This document shows, piece by piece, positions 35,805 through 47,562 of a stretch of 64,000 nucleotides of DNA. This DNA comes from Climacium dendroides (lineage: Eukaryota; Streptophyta; Bryopsida; Hypnales; Climaciaceae): assembly GCA_950106755.1 (NCBI GenBank), contig OX467084.1:6014001-6078000 (forward strand), read 5' to 3'. The first letter of the stretch is position 1; every line of letters begins with the position of its first letter. The notes under the pieces are model-generated. The model had not been told where the DNA came from, did not search any database, and was given only the letters and a program-made list of their open reading frames with translations. Made by a program: the position numbers and the translations under genes.

Positions 35805-38800
35805 TTCCATTATAAAATACCAGTTTCTTACCACTATGTAGGCTATCATAACATAACACTTTTTACCAATGAAGTAGAGGCCCTTTTGCATCTTTAAAAA
35901 AAGCAATTTTTATAGTGAACAATTTAATTGTTTTATATGTCTCTTCAACCCATTTCAATCCTTAAACTAATTGATAAGCCCCTCTCAAGAATCTAATAAA
36001 ATATTAATACTCGTGTAGGATAGGACCCCCAAATCCATGATCTCCCAACCAAACCAATGTTGAAAAAACCCAATCGCTAGTTCAAAGTTAGCTGGAAGAA
36101 TTGGGAAAAAATCTGGTTGTAATTTGAAAACATTGGCATAAAACCAGTGAAAAAATCTATAAAATTTCTATTTTGAATAAAAAATAGAGAAAATAATGGA
36201 ACTCAGTTCTTCAAAACCAGTTCCATACAAAAACTAAAGGAAATTAACCGGTAAAGCTCAAAAAGTTTCCAACCAAACACCCCATCAACCAAGTCCCCAG
36301 CTGTCTGACACATGCCCCAGCCCCAACCCAAACTCAAAGACCGATGCCATAGATCAAGCGATTCCACGACCCCAAATCAACAGACGGGACCTCAACGAGC
36401 CGTACAGGACCTCGATATCCTCACGCAACACCTCGCCGGCTCTCATGAAGAGTATCACCACCCGTGTTGCAAAATGGGGTGGAGGTTTGGCTTGCAAAAT
36501 CACTGCCCATCCATTTTGCAAGGTGGGTGGAAATGGGCGCCCCACCCCTAACATGGTAACAAGCCAAGCTCAAATTGCATTTGCAATTAAATATGGCTAA
36601 AACTGCCAGCCTAGTGGTCCCACCAATCTAGCTCTTCCTTCTCCTTTTTATTTATTTTTAATAATCTTAGCTATTCGAAGATCATTCATCTCAAACTTAA
36701 GGACAAACGGATTATTAACAAATATTGTACTAATTCGGTGCCTTCATCACTACGTACTATAATCGCATCGATTATGTGCATTTTTTCGCACTAAATCAAT
36801 GCAAAAACAATGAATATCAATAACGTACAGTTTATGTACTTTAACTATACGATTGTTGTGTAATTTTGACACAGTAGGTGCACATGGATTGGACCCTCTA
36901 GGTGCACATTGATTGTGTTGGCTGATTTCTATTGCGCCCGTAAGATAATCTATAATTTCTTCAAAATGCCGGATTAAACACCACAAAAACACCACAAAAA
37001 CACTACAAAAACATTTAATGCCTCATTGAGCATACTTTTGACTCTCAAAGTTGATTGCATTTTGTTTATTTTTTGGAAAAAAGGCCTCTAGTCAATCCTC
37101 TAGCCCCTCTAGGTTTGTAGAGCCAAAATGTAAGGCATAGATTCTGGAGGTTTAATTGGATGGGAGTTTGGAGCCACACAGGCAATGCAGGATACTTGGA
37201 GGTACAAAATTAGAGCTCTAATCGCACAATGGCATCTAACTTTCAAGAATCTAGGCCTACAAAGCCTGATAATGTGGGTTGGAGGTTGGCGGGCCTATGA
37301 AAGGCCAACTACAATGGAAAACTATAAGACGCCTATAGTTCGGAGGTTTGGGTCTTCAATGGCAACTGGCTCTAACTGGTCCTTTTTAGACTAGCTGTTT
37401 TTTTGTTTTCTTAGGGTATTGGTTTTTTCATGACCTTTTGGAAATTGAATCTTTTTTATTGTGGAGGGTAGTCTAAATTCTAATGGAGTAATGGTATATT
37501 TTTACTTGGTCTTAAATAGCAAGATTTTTAGGATGTGGTATTAGGTATAGGATTTGTAGCGCATTCTTACCTATGTTCTTTGATATCCACCAAGCTTACA
37601 TGGCATGTGATGTGGCATAGAGATAGAAATAGTTTTATGGCCACTACTTTCTAGAATCTGGTAGGTAGGTTAGAAGGTGCTTATTAATTTCAAGAAACGA
37701 AGATTTGAGAAAATTATGGATGTTCTTATGAACTTGAGCTTTATAGTGTCCATTATGTAAGTGCAGTGGCTACTAAAGGCAGAAATTGGTGAAACCTGAT
37801 ATTGTAAAATCACAAAAATTGAAATCATTCAGCAACCACCTCATATAGATTTGAAGGTCATTTTTGTTGTGAGTGATGGAATATGTACAAAAAATCTCTT
37901 TATATAAGTGAGGTGGTAGGATGTAAAACAATCCATGTAAGATATGTAAATTAGGATTAGTAGAAGGTCAATTGTTCATACCTAGTTAAGTCAAAAGCAT
38001 GAATTGTGTTCAATGTAGAACTTCAGACTTCATTTTGGCATAATAGAATTATTTTTTTTAAGAAACTTTGAACTTGGAAAAGTTTTTAGATCTAAAAAAA
38101 TCTAATCTCCAAAAATGAATTTGAGATTTTGAGCCTTTAATAAAAAGTTAGGGACAAAATTTAGAGAAGGATTGGGAGGGATATTTTCTTTGATGTTTTC
38201 AAACATCCACTTTGATTTTTGTCCCTAATTTTTTCTTGGAGACTCAAAATCTCAAATTCATTTTTGGAAATGAAGTTTATCTAAATTTAAAAACTTAAAT
38301 TCAAAGTTTCTTATAAAAAATTATTCTACTATGCCACAATGAGGTCTAAAATTCTACATGGAACACAATTCACGTGTTTTTGATAATGAGCAATCAAGCT
38401 CCCATCTTCAAATTATCCCTTATCCTTTGAGGATTTGTAAGCCATTATAAAAACAACCTCTCCACCCATTATTTAGTAGACATGTATTGGCATCTAGTTG
38501 TATTGAAGTCTTCTCTAGTATTTGGACTTTCTTTACAATTAATTTTCTTTGGATTTGGCAAGGTGACCTATTAACCTTGAAGTGCTCCAACATTCAATTT
38601 CTAGTTGATTAACAAATTCATACTCACTACTACTTAGATAAAAGTCATCCTAATTTGTGGAGATACTTTATCAAGTTGTTGTCCTATTTCAAGGTTGGAT
38701 TCGGTATTACAAGAGTATGTATTTTTCTAAAATTACAAATGTGGAAGTATATCAAGTAGTTGACCAAGCGAAAATTGCATTGATTCTAGTCCAAAATTGG

Positions 38801-40977
38801 ATTTTCAAAGATGAGGTTATAGATTTAAAGAGTACAAAAATTTCAAAAATCACCATGTAAAGAGATCTTCATTTCAAATTCATTCCAATAAATAGTAATA
38901 AAAAATGATAATATTTTAGTTATAACTAGCGGTTGGCGCTTGCTTTCATCATTAGAATTTCATTAGAATTTTTATGTATTAGATAGAATGTAGAGCAAGA
39001 ATTTTAATAAATTTTCAAATAAAAATTACTAAAATCTTTACATAATTTTTTAATAAATAAACATATATTGAAATAAACAATAGAAATTTAATGAATGATG
39101 AATGAAATACATGCAATGATGAATACGGTAAAAGATACATATACATTAGAATGCATTAGAAATTTGACTCAATTGTTACAAACAATGTCAACCCAAATAG
39201 AAGAATTTAAAGGAAAAACTTGTAAATCTCAAAAGCTTCGTAAACAATTTAATTGTTGTGGAATTCAAAATCGGTTAATCTAATAAATTTTTCAAATCAT
39301 TTGGTAATAGCAATAGAAAATTGAAATCAAAAGCTCAAAGCTCACAAAAGCACAAAATCATGGAAATGCAAAAGAAGTATAAAGCCAAAAAGCAATGGAA
39401 TTGCTACCTTTATAATATCACCATATTGATCCTCTTTAATATCACCCCAATTGCAACGACTATGTTATTCCTATAATGTCACCCTTTGTAAAAAGTGATA
39501 TTACAGAGGTGATTGTGAACTGCTACTCTATTTCAGTAATATCACATTGTGTGAAAATATGATTTTTATAAATGCATGATTGAAAATATTTTTATAAAAT
39601 AATTAAAATAATTATTTTGAAGACTTATTAAAATCATTATCATGCATTCTATTCAAATATATCAAATTTTTACTAATATGTGATACAATGAATGCATAGC
39701 ATAGCAAGTATGAGTACCTAGTATTAATGGTAGCATTTGTGATATTACATAGGGACTTATGATTTTAGTAGCCATACTAGCGGTTGGCACTTGCTATGCT
39801 ACGCATTCATCATTAGAATTTTATAAGAATTTTTACATATTAGATAGAATGTAGAACAAAAATTTCAATAAATCTTCAAATAAAAATGACTAAAACCTTT
39901 GTATAATTTTTTTTATAAGTAAGCATATATTGAAATGTACAATAAAAATTTATTGAATGATGAATGAAACATATGCAATGGTAAATACTATAAAAGATAC
40001 ACATACATTAGAATGCATTAGAAATTTGACTCAATTGTTACAAACAACGGCAACCCAAATAGAAGAATTTAAAGGAAAAACTTATAAATCTCAAAAGCTT
40101 TGTGAACAACTTAATTGTTGTGGAATCCAAAATTGCTTGAATTAAATAAATTTCTCAAAATCATTTGGTAGTAGCAATAGAAAATTGAAATCATGAAAAC
40201 TCAAAGCTCACAAAAGCACAAAATCATAGAAGTATAAAGAAGTAAAACCAAGAGAAACAATGAATTTGCTACCTATATAATATCATCCTATAGATCCTCT
40301 TTAATATCACCTCAATTGCACAACAATATTATTTCTATAATATCACCCTTTGTAAAAAGTGATATTACATAAGTGATTGCAAATTGCTACTCTATTTCTG
40401 TAATCACATTGTGTGAAAATACAATATCTATGTATGCACGATTGAAAATATTTTTACAAAATATTTAAAATAATTATTTTAAAGACTTATTGAAATCATT
40501 ATTATGCATTCTATTCAAATATATCAATTTTTTACTAATAAATGAGAGCCAATGAATGCGTAGCATAACAAGCACGAGTCCCTAGTATTAATGGTAGCAT
40601 TTTTGAGATTACGGAAGACCTTGTGATTTTAGTAGTATGATTCTCCAGGACTGTTTTCATATATGTTTTAGGTTTAGACAAATTGTTGTAATTTGGTTTC
40701 TTTTACAAAAGAAGGCTCATCATTTTCCTTTACACATATCAAATTTTATCCTTCTTCATTAATAAAACACGTACAAAATGTATAGTGTACCTCTTTGAGA
40801 ACATAAGAACATAGGAACAATATTAGATACATGTTCAATCAACAATGGGAGCCAAAAATTTCCATATTGATTACGTGCATGCATACAGTCCTCATACAAT
40901 CTTTCATTACATAAACTTTTCATGTTGTAAACGCACTCCAAAAGGCCCAATTTTTTCATGGTATTTTTCCTTTCTAA

Positions 40978-41939
40978 CCCCTCACTGCCCAAGGGGACCA
41001 AAAGTGTCGTCACACAGTCTAGCAGTCAACTTTAAAGTGCTGTAACTTCTGCATCCAATGTCCAAATTAAATAAAACTTGTTGGAAAAGTTTTGCATAGT
41101 AGTCTATTTTCTGTGGTAAAATTTTCAGATCTATCCAAGATGTAATGAGTTTTTGAAAGCTATTCAAAGTTTGCAGGTTCAATTTGAGTTCACCACACTG
41201 CAATGAGATGGCTGTAACTTTGGGGGCTTGTATCTTTTTCATCAAATGTTAGTCTTCAATAAAATTTGTTGGTTTTTGTTACCCATAAAGTCTAATTATT
41301 GTGATAAAATTTTCATGTCAATCCATGTTGTTTTGAATGCTTGGGAGCAATTCAAAGTTCAAAATCTAGACATTTTTGCATTACAGTGAACTTCGGTAGC
41401 TTATGACTTCTTCAAATAGGGTTTGTTTTCAATAATTTTTGTTGGAAAAGTTGCGCATAGTAGTCTAGTTCTTGTGGTAAAAGTTTCATATCAATCCAAG
41501 AAGTTATGATTTATTGAGAAGCACTTTAGTAGAGGTAGGTTCATCCATAGATGTGTTTTTTTCTACGTTTTTCACTGTTTTTTGACATTTCAAAACAATT
41601 TTGCAAACGCAATGAGTCAGTTGAATGATTTTTTTTCCGCCGAAGTGTTTGTCTTTTGATTTTAAATCACTTTGTAGTTTAAAGTTTTTTCATTTGAGTA
41701 GGTTTAGAAATCAAATTTCACCTCCAAATGTGTTTTTAGGATAATTTCAGCATCTTTTGTCAACACTAAAACATTATAATCTTTCAATCTATACGGTCAA
41801 ATGACCCCAAAGTTGATTTACACCATCTACAACATGCACAATACAAGATTGTACGGTTGAGATTTTCATAACTTACTCACATTTAGACTCATAACACTCG
41901 AAAAGCAAGGTTGTTTTCTAACATGGTTAGGCCTTGGGC
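40978..41939. mobile_element. TTAA-family-like element, copy in unit 2
   Basis: Paralogue of 13902-14863 with the same left terminal repeat and the same shortened right end. The same three internal direct repeats are present. It was duplicated as part of the segment, not inserted independently. Confidence 0.6.
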
Positions 41940-43194
41940 TAAGAGACGTGAGATGTGCATGTTATGTCATCAACATATGTAGGTGTGCTTTCTTGTCCAA
42001 ATGTAAGTATTGCATTTGAGGCAGTGTTGATTGTGAGTGTACGTACCTTACTCCTTTTGTTCACCCAATTGTATGCTTACAAATGAAATATCATTGAGTG
42101 CACTTGGTGAAATTACACCCACACTCGCAACAAATATACTTATGAGCTCCAATGACAACTGCTGTAAGGCTTACGCTTACGTACCATGTAAGGCATTGTT
42201 GTCCAAATGTAGGTGTCGCATTTGGGGCACTTTATTCCCTTGTGTACCTTACTCCTCTTGTTCACCCAATTGTATGCTTACAGGTGAAATATCACTGAGT
42301 GCACTTGGTGAAATCACACCCGCACTCGCAGGAGATATACTTCCAAGATCCTATGGCAAGCTCTGTAACAGTTAGACTTACGTACCGTGCACGGCATTGC
42401 CACCTTTTGTTGCTCCTTGGCCTCATGGTTGTCGCATAGAGCTCAGTACAGACGCGAACTCGATCATGAATGGGCCCATAGAACACTAAAGTTCAAGAGA
42501 ATCATCCCCATTCCATTCTTTGGGTCATAACCCTGCAAAAAGGTGCAACTCAATTAAAGTCAGCTTAAAAAGATTAGGCTGTGGAATCTGGTACAAATTT
42601 TTCTTGTCCACTTGAATCATCAACGTGCTCCTACGACAGTGCGAGCATCCTTGCTATATAATGGGACTGAGCCAACATGTAATGCCATTAGCAGACTGAC
42701 TCGCATACTGTTGGAGCAGCAATGTACACTTGGAGCCCAATTTGAGCGAGACTGAAGTCCTGTGACTGCGAATTCTGAGTTGCCATTCAGACGGGGACAT
42801 CGATCATCACTTGTTGTTCACTTGCATGCAAATCGTGTGCAAGTGCGAGCATCAATCTTCTCGGCCATGGTGACAATGATGACGCAGGCTTCTGGAACTT
42901 GGACTGTATGCTTCTCTTACTTCTCTGCTTCCCAAACATTCAATCTTATTATACAGGCTCTCCCTTTGGAGTCTCGATATCAGTCAGTTAACTTCAAAAA
43001 TGAGCTCAAACTAGATAGTATGCGCAACCACTTGAATGTGTGGATGCTAGTTTAGTCTCCAATTGTTTAGTCTCAAAGTAGTTTGTGATATGCCACAGAA
43101 TGCTTGCGTAGATATCAGTGATAAGTTGCTCAAAAAGTTGCTCAAACTAAATCTACAGTATGCGCAACCATATAAATGTGTGGATATCACTTGA
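41940..43194. other. Upstream region of P450 copy 2 with a Cys-rich repeat frame
   Basis: The 203-bp tandem repeat of unit 1 is present (41996-42198 and 42199-42395). Here a single frame, 42037-42375 plus, runs through both repeats. It encodes two related blocks with conserved phrases EISLSALGEITP and PYSxCSPNC; several differences between the repeats are synonymous. In unit 1 a 10-bp-scale deletion breaks this frame. It could be a small Cys-rich protein or a relic exon. No family recognised. Confidence 0.35.
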
Positions 43195-46100
43195 ATGAGT
43201 CTCAAAATGTTTGCTCAAATCAAGTTAGTTACTGGGGCGATGAATGGCAATGGTGCTGTGCAGCTTGTCAGTGCGGTGGTGCTTGGCATTCTTCTGCTTG
43301 CCAAGTTGCTCACAAGCAGCAAATACAAGAATTTGCCTCCAGGCCCACGGGGTCTCCCCATCATCGGTTCCTTGCACTTGTTGGGCAAATTCCCACAGCA
43401 GGATTTTGCCAAACTGGCCGAGACTTATGGTCCACTGATGTCCATATGGTTGGGGCCAAAGCTGGCTGTGGTGGCTACCTCCCCTGCGGCAGCGGAGGAG
43501 ATTCTCAAGACTCAAGGCTCCAATTTCGCAAACCGAATGGCAAATTCTGTTTCAGATGTGATTACTCCTGGAGGTACTGAGCTGCCTCTTCTTCCTCCCC
43601 TTGGAAATTAGATTCAGAGTCCTCTTCTGAGGCCGTTGAATGTAACGTGAAAGTACAACCTCATTGTCATTGTGAGAAGCAACATGTAAGCCATGGTAGT
43701 GTGAGGGATGTTGTTTCCATTTCCATGTCGTTGGATATAACTTCAACAAACGAACTAAAGCAGAAAACCTTAATGTTACACCAACTCAAAGTTTTGGAAA
43801 ATCACATGCCTCTTCTTTACCCAATGAGTGATTGCATTTTGTGTTTAGGTGAGTGTCTAGAGTGCTCAATATCAGGTACTAAGCAATAGCCCACATGTGA
43901 TAGAGTTTAGGAAAATTACGGTATGCATACATTAGATCAATGCTAATGACAACTGAGTATAGTTATGGGGAATTTCATTAAAATGGCAATATTCTATGTG
44001 CCATTTTCACAATGTGCCGTTCCCACAACTTAGACCGGGCGGTCTAAAATCTATTAGTATCTTACATTTGTTAACTCTATAACACTATTAGATGTATTGA
44101 ATCTAGGAAAGATGTAGATTTCAGACCAATCGGTTTTTAAAATCTACATATTTCCTAAATTTCAGATCTCTAATAATGGTATAGATTTCAAAAATCTAGG
44201 ACACTAAAAAAGTTTAGACCGCCCGGTCTGAACTGTGAGAATGCCAAAGTTACAAAATAATCGCCATTTTAGTGAAATTCCCCATAGTTCATATTTCCAA
44301 ACATGAAATATTCTTATAAGATCACATTGGCTATTAAATGAAGATTCCAATGCACTTCTGAATCAATGTGCATTATATAGAAATTGTACAAGTTATGAAT
44401 TTTCTAAATAATGTCTCCAAAAAACAAATAGATACCATGTTTAACTACTTTTGGACTATTCATTGAATCTTGGACAAAATGTCCAAAGATCTTTGTATAA
44501 TAACATCAGGAGATCTCCCAATGTTTTCATAAATCTCCCAATGTTTTGTAAATCTCCCAATGTTTTTTACTAATCTCTCGATGTTTTACATTGATTTTGC
44601 AATGTTTTGTATTATCTTCTGATGATCAATATTAATTTTGGACTTTCAAAAGTACATAAGTAGTTAAATGTTGCATAAAGACAAGGCTTTTACAAGTTTT
44701 CATGTTTTGACAGTGTACATCTTGAATAAGCAATATCTAATTTCCTTTTACCCTTTTGGATCCAAATATAGGTGTCACATCTAGATTAGTGTTGATAAAT
44801 AATTGATGTATATACTTCATTGCCATTTTAATTGTCTCACTAACATCTTCAATCAAAAGTACATTTTAATTTTAGAATTCTAAACATTTGAAAGACCTTC
44901 ATTTATAAATTTGGATTGAAAGTCATTTTATTTTAGTCATTTTCAATTTAGTTTAGTTTTTATAGTTTGAAACTTACATTTTTTTTAAATTGTGCTTTTT
45001 AATAAATGTATTTTCATTTGACATCAGATATAGTCATGACATCAGACTCACCCACAAGGCTGCACCTCAAGAAGATATTACATATTCAACTCAGCACCAA
45101 TAAACAACTTCAATTAACAACAAATGTACGAATGGAAGAGATCATTCAAGTCATGAATGTAATTCCCCAAGATGGTATCACGGTGGTGCCTGTGAGGAAC
45201 TACATTGAAGTGGGTTTGATTAACATCATGTCACGCGTGATTCTCAAAAAGCGTTTTATGGCAATGGCTTCTGGGAAGAAATATGATGAACAAGAACTCA
45301 AGCAAGTGAGCAATTTTCGAAAGATTTTGTCAGATAGTGCTAAATATCATCAACTTATAAATCCAGGAGACTTCATCCCTATACTCAAGTGGATGGACAA
45401 GTGGATGGACATTTTTGGGATTGAAAGACAAATGCGAGAGTTGAAAGTGAGAATGGATGCTTTCATGTCCCCAATCATATCAGAGCATATTGCAAAACGA
45501 AAAAGTGGTTCAATTTCTGTCAAAGATCTGGTAGATGTCCTTTTAGACCAAATGGAGGATGAGACATTGCAATTTGACATCACCAATGACAATATCAAGA
45601 GTACTTTATGGGTAAGAGTGCAATTCCTTTTCATTAAGTAGAGGCTATTGAGAACTTATATATATTTTATTTTTCTTTATTTCAAAGATTTAACTATTTG
45701 AATATTTGAAGTAAAAATATTTAAAGATAGTCATAGGAAGACCACTTGAAGGTAATTTGATGTTGAGGTTCATAATTTGTTTGTTGAGAATTATATGATG
45801 AAATTTACACAATAAATTTTTATTTTCTTGCCAAAGTTTTTCAATTGTATTGTTGATCTCAAGTCTTCATGTTCATTTTTTGAATACTAGGTTTAAATAA
45901 TACACCTTGAAATTTTCCTTCTCTTGTGGAAAACAGAATGGTTTTATAGGAAGTATGAGTACAACTACCGACACAATAGAATGGGCAATTGCGGAATGCA
46001 TTCGCAATCCCATTGTGATGAAGAAGGTGCAAGAAGAACTTGACACTGTTGTCGGCAAGTCTCGAAGGGTAGAAGATGCGGATATTCCTAACCTCAAGTA

Positions 46101-46566
46101 TTTACAAGCCATCATCAAAGAAACCTTTCGTCTTCATCCAGTTGCCCCATTGTTACTTCCTCATTTGAATGAAAAACCTTGCAAGGTTTTGGGGTATGAC
46201 ATACCCGAAAAAACACTTGTTTTTGTAAATGTTGCAACAATTGCTCGAGACCCAAGGACGTGGGAGGATCCTATGACTTTCAAACCTGAAAGATTTTTGG
46301 ATGGAATGCCTCATGCTAATATGCACTACGAAGGCAAAAATTTTGAAGTACTACCATTTGGAGCAGGGCGAAGACAATGTCCAGGCATCATGCTAGCTTC
46401 AACATTGGTTCACATCATAGTTGCAACTTTTATACAATCTTTTGATTGGTCTCTTCCTAATGGTTTGCAACCTATGGATTTAGATATGGCAGAAGGTGAA
46501 GGAGTTGCACATGCACTTGCTCACCCTTTGAATGCCATTCCAAAGGCTCGCTTATCCATTACTTAA
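43195..46566 (+). CDS. Cytochrome P450 (A-type, CYP71 clan-like), copy 2
   Basis: Exons 43195-43573, 45028-45611 and 45937-46566 give the same 530-residue layout as copy 1. Membrane anchor, LPPGPRG hinge, KETFRLHP (ExxR), FKPERF and the haem loop FGAGRRQCPG are intact. I count about fifteen amino-acid differences from copy 1. The cluster after ExxR reads HPVAPLLLPHLNEKP, which is the more usual P450 wording in this substrate-recognition segment. Others are C/S and T/M near the end of exon 1, V/A and A/H in exon 2, and D/E and I/N shortly before the haem loop. Intron 1 is 1454 bp, longer than in copy 1 because of a 250-bp insertion. Same odd C-helix and I-helix as copy 1. The product is likely ER-bound with a related but possibly shifted substrate range. 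Confidence 0.85.
43974..44286. mobile_element. MITE in intron 1 of P450 copy 2
   Basis: Same element as 16877-17199, with better preserved inner palindromes (GACCGGGCGGTC near 44035 and GACCGCCCGGTC near 44217). Shared position shows it was inherited through the segmental duplication. Confidence 0.75.
44430..44681. mobile_element. Recent MITE-like insertion in intron 1, copy 2 only
   Basis: Absent from the matching place in copy 1 (near 17340). The ends are inverted relatives: TGTTTAACTACTTTTGGAC at about 44439 and GTCCAAAATTAAT/AAGTAGTTAAATGTTGCA read in reverse at the right. The interior has about five degenerate copies of AATCTCCCAATGTTTT (44510-44610). Exact borders are uncertain by a few bases. 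Confidence 0.7.
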
Positions 46567-47410
46567 ATTAATGTCTTTGAAATAGCTATTTCTATATAGC
46601 TTATAGAGGTTATAATGTGTAATTTGTTTACAAGTATCACTCTTTCTAAAGATGTACAATAATACCATTTTTTAATTATGTGATAATTATGTTCCTTTTT
46701 AAGGTCATTATATTGTGAAATAACACTCAAAGAACTGAGTTAAAATAATTCTTATAAAGCAATACCTTTCAGAAAGAGATCTCATACACAAGAGAATGAG
46801 TGACAAATCCTTCGCCCTACATATCTCAAGGATCCTTTCAAGCCCTCATGCGGCAAATCACTGAGAGGGGCATGTTTTTGTGAAAATGCAATGACCTTCT
46901 CCATTCACAATTTTGCCTTCTCCAATCAAATTGCGAAACCAACTTTGTAGCCTATGAATCGAGTATTTTGTCGACATTGGCGAGGAAAAATGGACCATAT
47001 TCAACTACAAGCGTTTTGCACTGCACTCCAAAAGATGAGGAAATTTTAATTAGACCATTCACTTTCTTTGCTTAATAGAGATACCAACTAAAAACATGTT
47101 TATGCAACATGGACATTAGAGAAATTCAAAAACGGGGTTGCAGAGAAATAAACCTCGTTGACATTGTTTCGGACGCAGTTGCAACTATTTATCAACGCAT
47201 CAAAGCACTTCTCAAAGTATGCGATATCCCTCTTCCTCAGTAGTTCTCAAACATCTGCACAAAGTACAACTTCAAAGTAGTACAGATGGGTCGAGCTGAA
47301 TTACGAATTTTTGGATCCTCTTCATATTAGAACTTTGGAAGGCCCTTGTGCCCTCAAAAATGAATGGAATTTTGAATTTTGAATTGCGATACAATCACAC
47401 TGAAGTCTAC
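46567..47410. other. 3' flank of P450 copy 2 with extra sequence
   Basis: AT-rich 3' flank. The block about 46815-47190 is missing from unit 1 and has no recognised gene or ends. Homology to 19455-19684 resumes near 47190. Confidence 0.45.
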
Positions 47411-47414
47411 TTAA

Positions 47415-47558
47415 CCCATCAAGGACCAGGTCGATGACAAGAAATGAAAAACTGGCTGAAACTGATGTGTTTTCATTAGTAGCCAAAGTGGATACTTATG
47501 AAAACATGTCAGTTTCAGCCACTTTTTCACTCCATTCATCCACCTGGTCCTTAATGGG
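47415..47558. mobile_element. 144-bp hairpin MITE, TTAA-flanked
   Basis: Flanked by TTAA (47411-47414 and 47559-47562). The ends are CCCATCAAGGACCAGGT and ACCTGGTCCTTAATGGG, and the inverted arms extend about 55 bp each (GGCTGAAACTGA near 47452, TCAGTTTCAGCC near 47509). CCC/GGG ends and TTAA duplication fit the piggyBac superfamily. It occupies the same TTAA that holds an unrelated 970-bp element in unit 1. Confidence 0.85.
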
Positions 47559-47562
47559 TTAA

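Larger units (their letters stand above)
26966..40640. repeat. Large palindrome with 2.7-kb centre
   Basis: The left arm is about 26966-32450 and the right arm 35157-40640. For many positions x the partner is exactly 67607-x, for example 27462/40145, 28324/39283, 28747/38860, 30213/37394, 31056/36551 and 31803/35804. So the arms contain no net indel over roughly 5 kb. The inner edges are sharp (32450/35157). Only the outermost 450 bp of the right arm (about 40200-40640) differs noticeably. The spacer 32451-35156 holds a broken Harbinger-type transposase. An assembly artefact must be excluded. Confidence 0.85.
31803..40640 (-). mobile_element. 8.8-kb insertion with Helitron-type ends
   Basis: The left end on the minus strand is CTAG (31803-31806), preceded by the hairpin-forming GCGCCAACCG. 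The right end is the 5' TCATACTACT terminus, ending at 40640. Host A 31802 and host T 40641 correspond to adjacent bases 13564/13565 in unit 1 (GTAATGGAATTCTCC), so the insertion lies between A and T with no duplication. Internally it contains inverted copies of the two local Helitron units (39777-40640 and 38926-39776) and of their 3.1-kb flank (35805-38925), then a 3' terminus in opposite orientation (35157-35804), unique DNA and the final 3' terminus. Two internal 3' ends were bypassed, as in read-through transposition. Confidence 0.7.
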
